This document shows, one piece after another, positions 6,600 through 8,440 of a stretch of 8,440 nucleotides of DNA. The notes below the pieces were generated by a model. The model was given only the letters and a program-made list of their open reading frames with translations. It made no database searches and had not been told where the DNA came from. Every line of letters begins with the position of its first letter. Positions within the stretch are counted from its first letter, which is position 1. The position numbers and the translations under genes are program-made. This DNA is from Pseudomonadota bacterium (lineage in GTDB: Bacteria > Pseudomonadota > Alphaproteobacteria > Caulobacterales > Caulobacteraceae): the NCBI GenBank assembly GCA_023409795.1, contig JAEYQX010000278.1, positions 1-8,440 on the forward strand, written 5' to 3'.

Positions 6600-7448
6600 A
6601 TGGGGCGAGGGGGATTGCCTGTGACCAGTGGACTGCCGCCAAGCGAGATTGCCCTGATGCTGGCGGCCCTGGTCGGGGCAGGGGCCCTGGCCGGGGTGAT
6701 CGGCGGCCTGTTCGGCGTCGGGGGCGGCACGGTCCTGGTGCCCGCCCTCTTCTATGCCTTCTCGGTGCTGGGCGTGGGCGGGGAGAGCAACCTGCACGTG
6801 GCCATCGGCACCTCGCTGCTGACCATCGTGGCGACCTCGCTGCGGTCGCTGGCGACCCACCGCAAGCATGGGGCGGTGGACGAGCAGGTGCTGAGGACCT
6901 GGACCCCCTGGGTGGCCTTTGGCGGCCTGGTCGGGGCGGCGATCGCCGGCTTTACCTCGATGGAGGGCCTGGCCATCGTCTATGGCGTCTGCCTGCTGGT
7001 CATTGCCGCCCAGATGGGCCTGCTGCCCGAACACATCACCCTGAGGAAGGACCTGCCGACCGGCTGGGGCCGGCGGGGCACCGGCACGACCATCGGCCTG
7101 CTATCGGCCATGATGGGCGTGGGCGGCGGCAGCTTTGGCGGCATGACCATGACCCTGTGCGGGCGGCCGATCCACCAGGCGGTGGCCACCGCCTCGGGCT
7201 TTGGCCTGGCCATCGGGGCGACGGCGGCCATCGGCTTTGCCGTCTTTGGCTGGGGCGCAGAGGGACGGCCGCCCCTGTCCCTGGGCTATGTCAACGTGCC
7301 CGCTGCCGTCATCATGGGGGTGCTGACGGCCATCACCGCCCCCTATGGCGCGCGCCTGGCGCACCGGCTGGACCGCAAGGTCCTGCGCCGGGCCTTTGCC
7401 GTCTATCTGCTGCTGACGGCCCTGTCCGTGGTGCTTAAGGCCCTGTGA
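6600..7448 (+). CDS. TauE/SafE (TSUP) family membrane permease
   Basis: A 282-residue inner-membrane protein of the TauE/SafE sulfite-exporter-like family (former DUF81). It has the internal duplication typical of the family. GGLFGVGGGTVLVP (35-48) in the first half is echoed by SAMMGVGGGSFGGMTM (169-184) in the second. Hydrophobic segments lie at about 17-34, 44-60, 67-84, 103-120, 123-142, 162-178, 196-218, 232-250 and 264-282; two (44-60, 67-84) may be partly re-entrant. Family members export sulfite, sulfoacetate or other small organic anions; this sequence does not reveal the substrate. Two starts are plausible. ATG 6600 has GAAGGG (6588-6593) 6 nt upstream. GTG 6621 has GAGGGGGA (6607-6614) 6 nt upstream and would give 275 residues, still including the first membrane segment. 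No terminator with a T-tract follows. Confidence 0.88.
   Translation: MGRGGLPVTSGLPPSEIALMLAALVGAGALAGVIGGLFGVGGGTVLVPALFYAFSVLGVGGESNLHVAIGTSLLTIVATSLRSLATHRKHGAVDEQVLRTWTPWVAFGGLVGAAIAGFTSMEGLAIVYGVCLLVIAAQMGLLPEHITLRKDLPTGWGRRGTGTTIGLLSAMMGVGGGSFGGMTMTLCGRPIHQAVATASGFGLAIGATAAIGFAVFGWGAEGRPPLSLGYVNVPAAVIMGVLTAITAPYGARLAHRLDRKVLRRAFAVYLLLTALSVVLKAL
6607..6623 (+). promoter_or_regulatory. Alternative permease start: strong SD before GTG 6621
   Basis: GAGGGGGA at 6607-6614 followed by GTG at 6621-6623 (6-nt gap) is at least as good a start signal as the one before ATG 6600. The residues between the two starts (MGRGGLP) carry no membrane or signal character, so the shorter form may be the real one. 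Confidence 0.45.
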
Positions 7449-7541
7449 GGTCCTTTAAGGAAATCTACGTAGCTCACTGCTAAGCCTTTGGGCAACGCAT
7501 CGAAGTAAGTTCGCTTGCCCCTTCCACGAGTGCCGCCTGAA
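7449..7541 (+). promoter_or_regulatory. AT-richer leader with nested hairpin before chemoreceptor gene
   Basis: This 93-bp gap is less GC-rich than its surroundings. It contains a nested dyad: GGGCAA (7490-7495) with TTGCCC (7515-7520) outside, and CGAA (7501-7504) with TTCG (7510-7513) inside. No convincing sigma-70, sigma-54 or flagellar promoter boxes were found. The dyad could be part of the chemoreceptor promoter or leader, or help end the permease transcript. Confidence 0.3.
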
Positions 7542-8440
7542 ATGTTGCAAGATCTCTCTGTTCCCAAGAAGCTTACCCTGGCTTTCTCCGCCATGATGGC
7601 CGCCTGTGGCCTGGCTACCCTGATGGTGTTGTGGAGCGTCGCCAGCCTGCACAAGGCGGACCAGGCCGACGCCGCCTCGTCCGAGATCTATCGCGCCTCG
7701 ACCTTCGTCCTCAGCTCGGCCGTCGAGCAACAGAACGCCATGCGCGGCTTTGTCGCCACCGGCGACGAGAGCTTCCTGACCACCTACGAGGAAGCCGGCA
7801 AGGCCCTGGTGGAATACCAGGCCGACCTGGCCGCCACCGACGTGCGCGGCGCCTATGGCAGCCAGCAGGGCCTGATCAAGGCCGCGGCTGACTCCTTCCA
7901 CATGGGGGCCGAGGGCCTGATCCGCCTGGCCCGCAACCCCGAGACCCATCAACTGGCCCGCGACAGCCTGGACTCGGTGGCCCGCCTGTCGGACCTGCGC
8001 GCCGCGGTCGAGGACCTGCAGGCCAAGGAAGCCGCGGTTGCCGCCGTCGGCTCCAAGGCCAAGGCCAGCGCCTATACCCGCGCCTACTGGAGCTTCGCCG
8101 TCGGCGGTGCCCTGGCCCTGGTCATCGGCCTGGTGTCCATCCTGTGGCTGGTCAATGCCCTGAGCCGCCCGGTCGTCGCCATGACCCGCTCGATGAGCCG
8201 CCTCGCCGCCGGTGACCTGGACGTCGCCATCCCCGCCATCGGCCGCAAGGACGAGATCGGCCAGATGGCCGGGGCCGTCATGACCTTCAAGGACAATGCC
8301 GAGACCAACCGCCGCCTGGAGCAGGAAGCCCGCCAGGCTCGCGAGCAGGCCGAGCAGGAGCGCGCCCGCGCCGATGCCGAGGCCGCCATCGTGGCCGAGC
8401 AGGACCGCATCGCCATCACGGCCCTGGCCGAGGGCATGGC
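7542..8440 (+). CDS. Methyl-accepting chemotaxis protein, N-terminal part (CHASE3-HAMP), cut by window end
   Basis: An open frame from ATG 7542 runs off the window after 299 codons. A first membrane helix lies at about 12-33. A periplasmic helical sensor at about 34-182 carries the CHASE3-type pattern VEQQNAMRGFVATGDESFL (61-79). A second membrane helix is at about 183-206. A HAMP domain follows at about 207-258 (SRPVVAMTRSMSRLAAGDLDV, with KDEIGQMAGAV further on). Then comes an Ala/Glu/Arg-rich coiled coil at about 254-292. The last residues (ALAEGMA) look like the start of a second HAMP-like segment, as in Caulobacter-type Mcp proteins; the signalling domain would lie beyond 8440. It would sense a periplasmic signal and control CheA. 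The ligand is unknown. The Shine-Dalgarno is poor; an in-frame GTG at 7530 is a less likely start. Confidence 0.88.
   Translation, partial: MLQDLSVPKKLTLAFSAMMAACGLATLMVLWSVASLHKADQADAASSEIYRASTFVLSSAVEQQNAMRGFVATGDESFLTTYEEAGKALVEYQADLAATDVRGAYGSQQGLIKAAADSFHMGAEGLIRLARNPETHQLARDSLDSVARLSDLRAAVEDLQAKEAAVAAVGSKAKASAYTRAYWSFAVGGALALVIGLVSILWLVNALSRPVVAMTRSMSRLAAGDLDVAIPAIGRKDEIGQMAGAVMTFKDNAETNRRLEQEARQAREQAEQERARADAEAAIVAEQDRIAITALAEGM

Noticed and set aside
7451..7461. TCCTT-T-AAGGA dyad just after the permease stop
   Set aside because: The stem would have a 1-nt loop and no T-tract, so it cannot act as an intrinsic terminator.

Overview
The window is GC-rich throughout. Codon use, a CHASE3-type chemoreceptor, an ADP-forming type feruloyl-CoA synthetase and dispersed GTCATCC...GGATGAC intergenic repeats all suggest an alphaproteobacterium, probably Caulobacterales (Caulobacter, Brevundimonas or Phenylobacterium type) or a sphingomonad. 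The genus is inference; no rRNA or other marker gene is present.

Layout: 1-112 is a hairpin-rich intergenic repeat. 137-3639 is a complete ferulate/hydroxycinnamate catabolic unit: a MarR regulator on the minus strand (ferC-like), then, divergently, ferB (hydroxycinnamoyl-CoA hydratase-lyase) overlapping ferA (ADP-forming type feruloyl-CoA synthetase). The order and families match the ferC-ferBA locus known from Sphingobium sp. SYK-6. The ferC-ferB gap is an AT-rich island with layered repeats: a 14-bp direct repeat at a 30-bp period, a 34-bp interrupted palindrome centred on TGATATCA, and an inverted repeat containing the ferB Shine-Dalgarno. The operon ends in a strong intrinsic terminator (3665-3701).

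3702-4074 holds no gene. It contains two tandem copies of a 126-bp repeat and a GC-rich hairpin. 4075-6442 (minus strand) is a two-gene operon for the large and small subunits of a PimC/PimD-type acyl-CoA dehydrogenase, probably a heterotetramer with one catalytic subunit. A divergent gene at 6600-7448 encodes a TauE/SafE (TSUP) membrane permease. From 7542 to the window end is the N-terminal part of a methyl-accepting chemotaxis protein (TM, CHASE3, TM, HAMP, coiled coil), cut by the window edge.

How they work together: FerA activates ferulate, p-coumarate and similar acids to CoA thioesters. FerB hydrates and cleaves these to an aromatic aldehyde (vanillin, 4-hydroxybenzaldehyde) plus acetyl-CoA. 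FerC probably represses ferBA until the CoA thioester accumulates. The aldehyde dehydrogenase for the next step is not in the window. The acyl-CoA dehydrogenase pair could belong to side-chain or dicarboxylate beta-oxidation; a link to ferulate is only positional. I see no wholly new system. The points most worth checking are the operator architecture, the substituted substrate-binding residue in FerB and the split of catalytic residues in the dehydrogenase pair.
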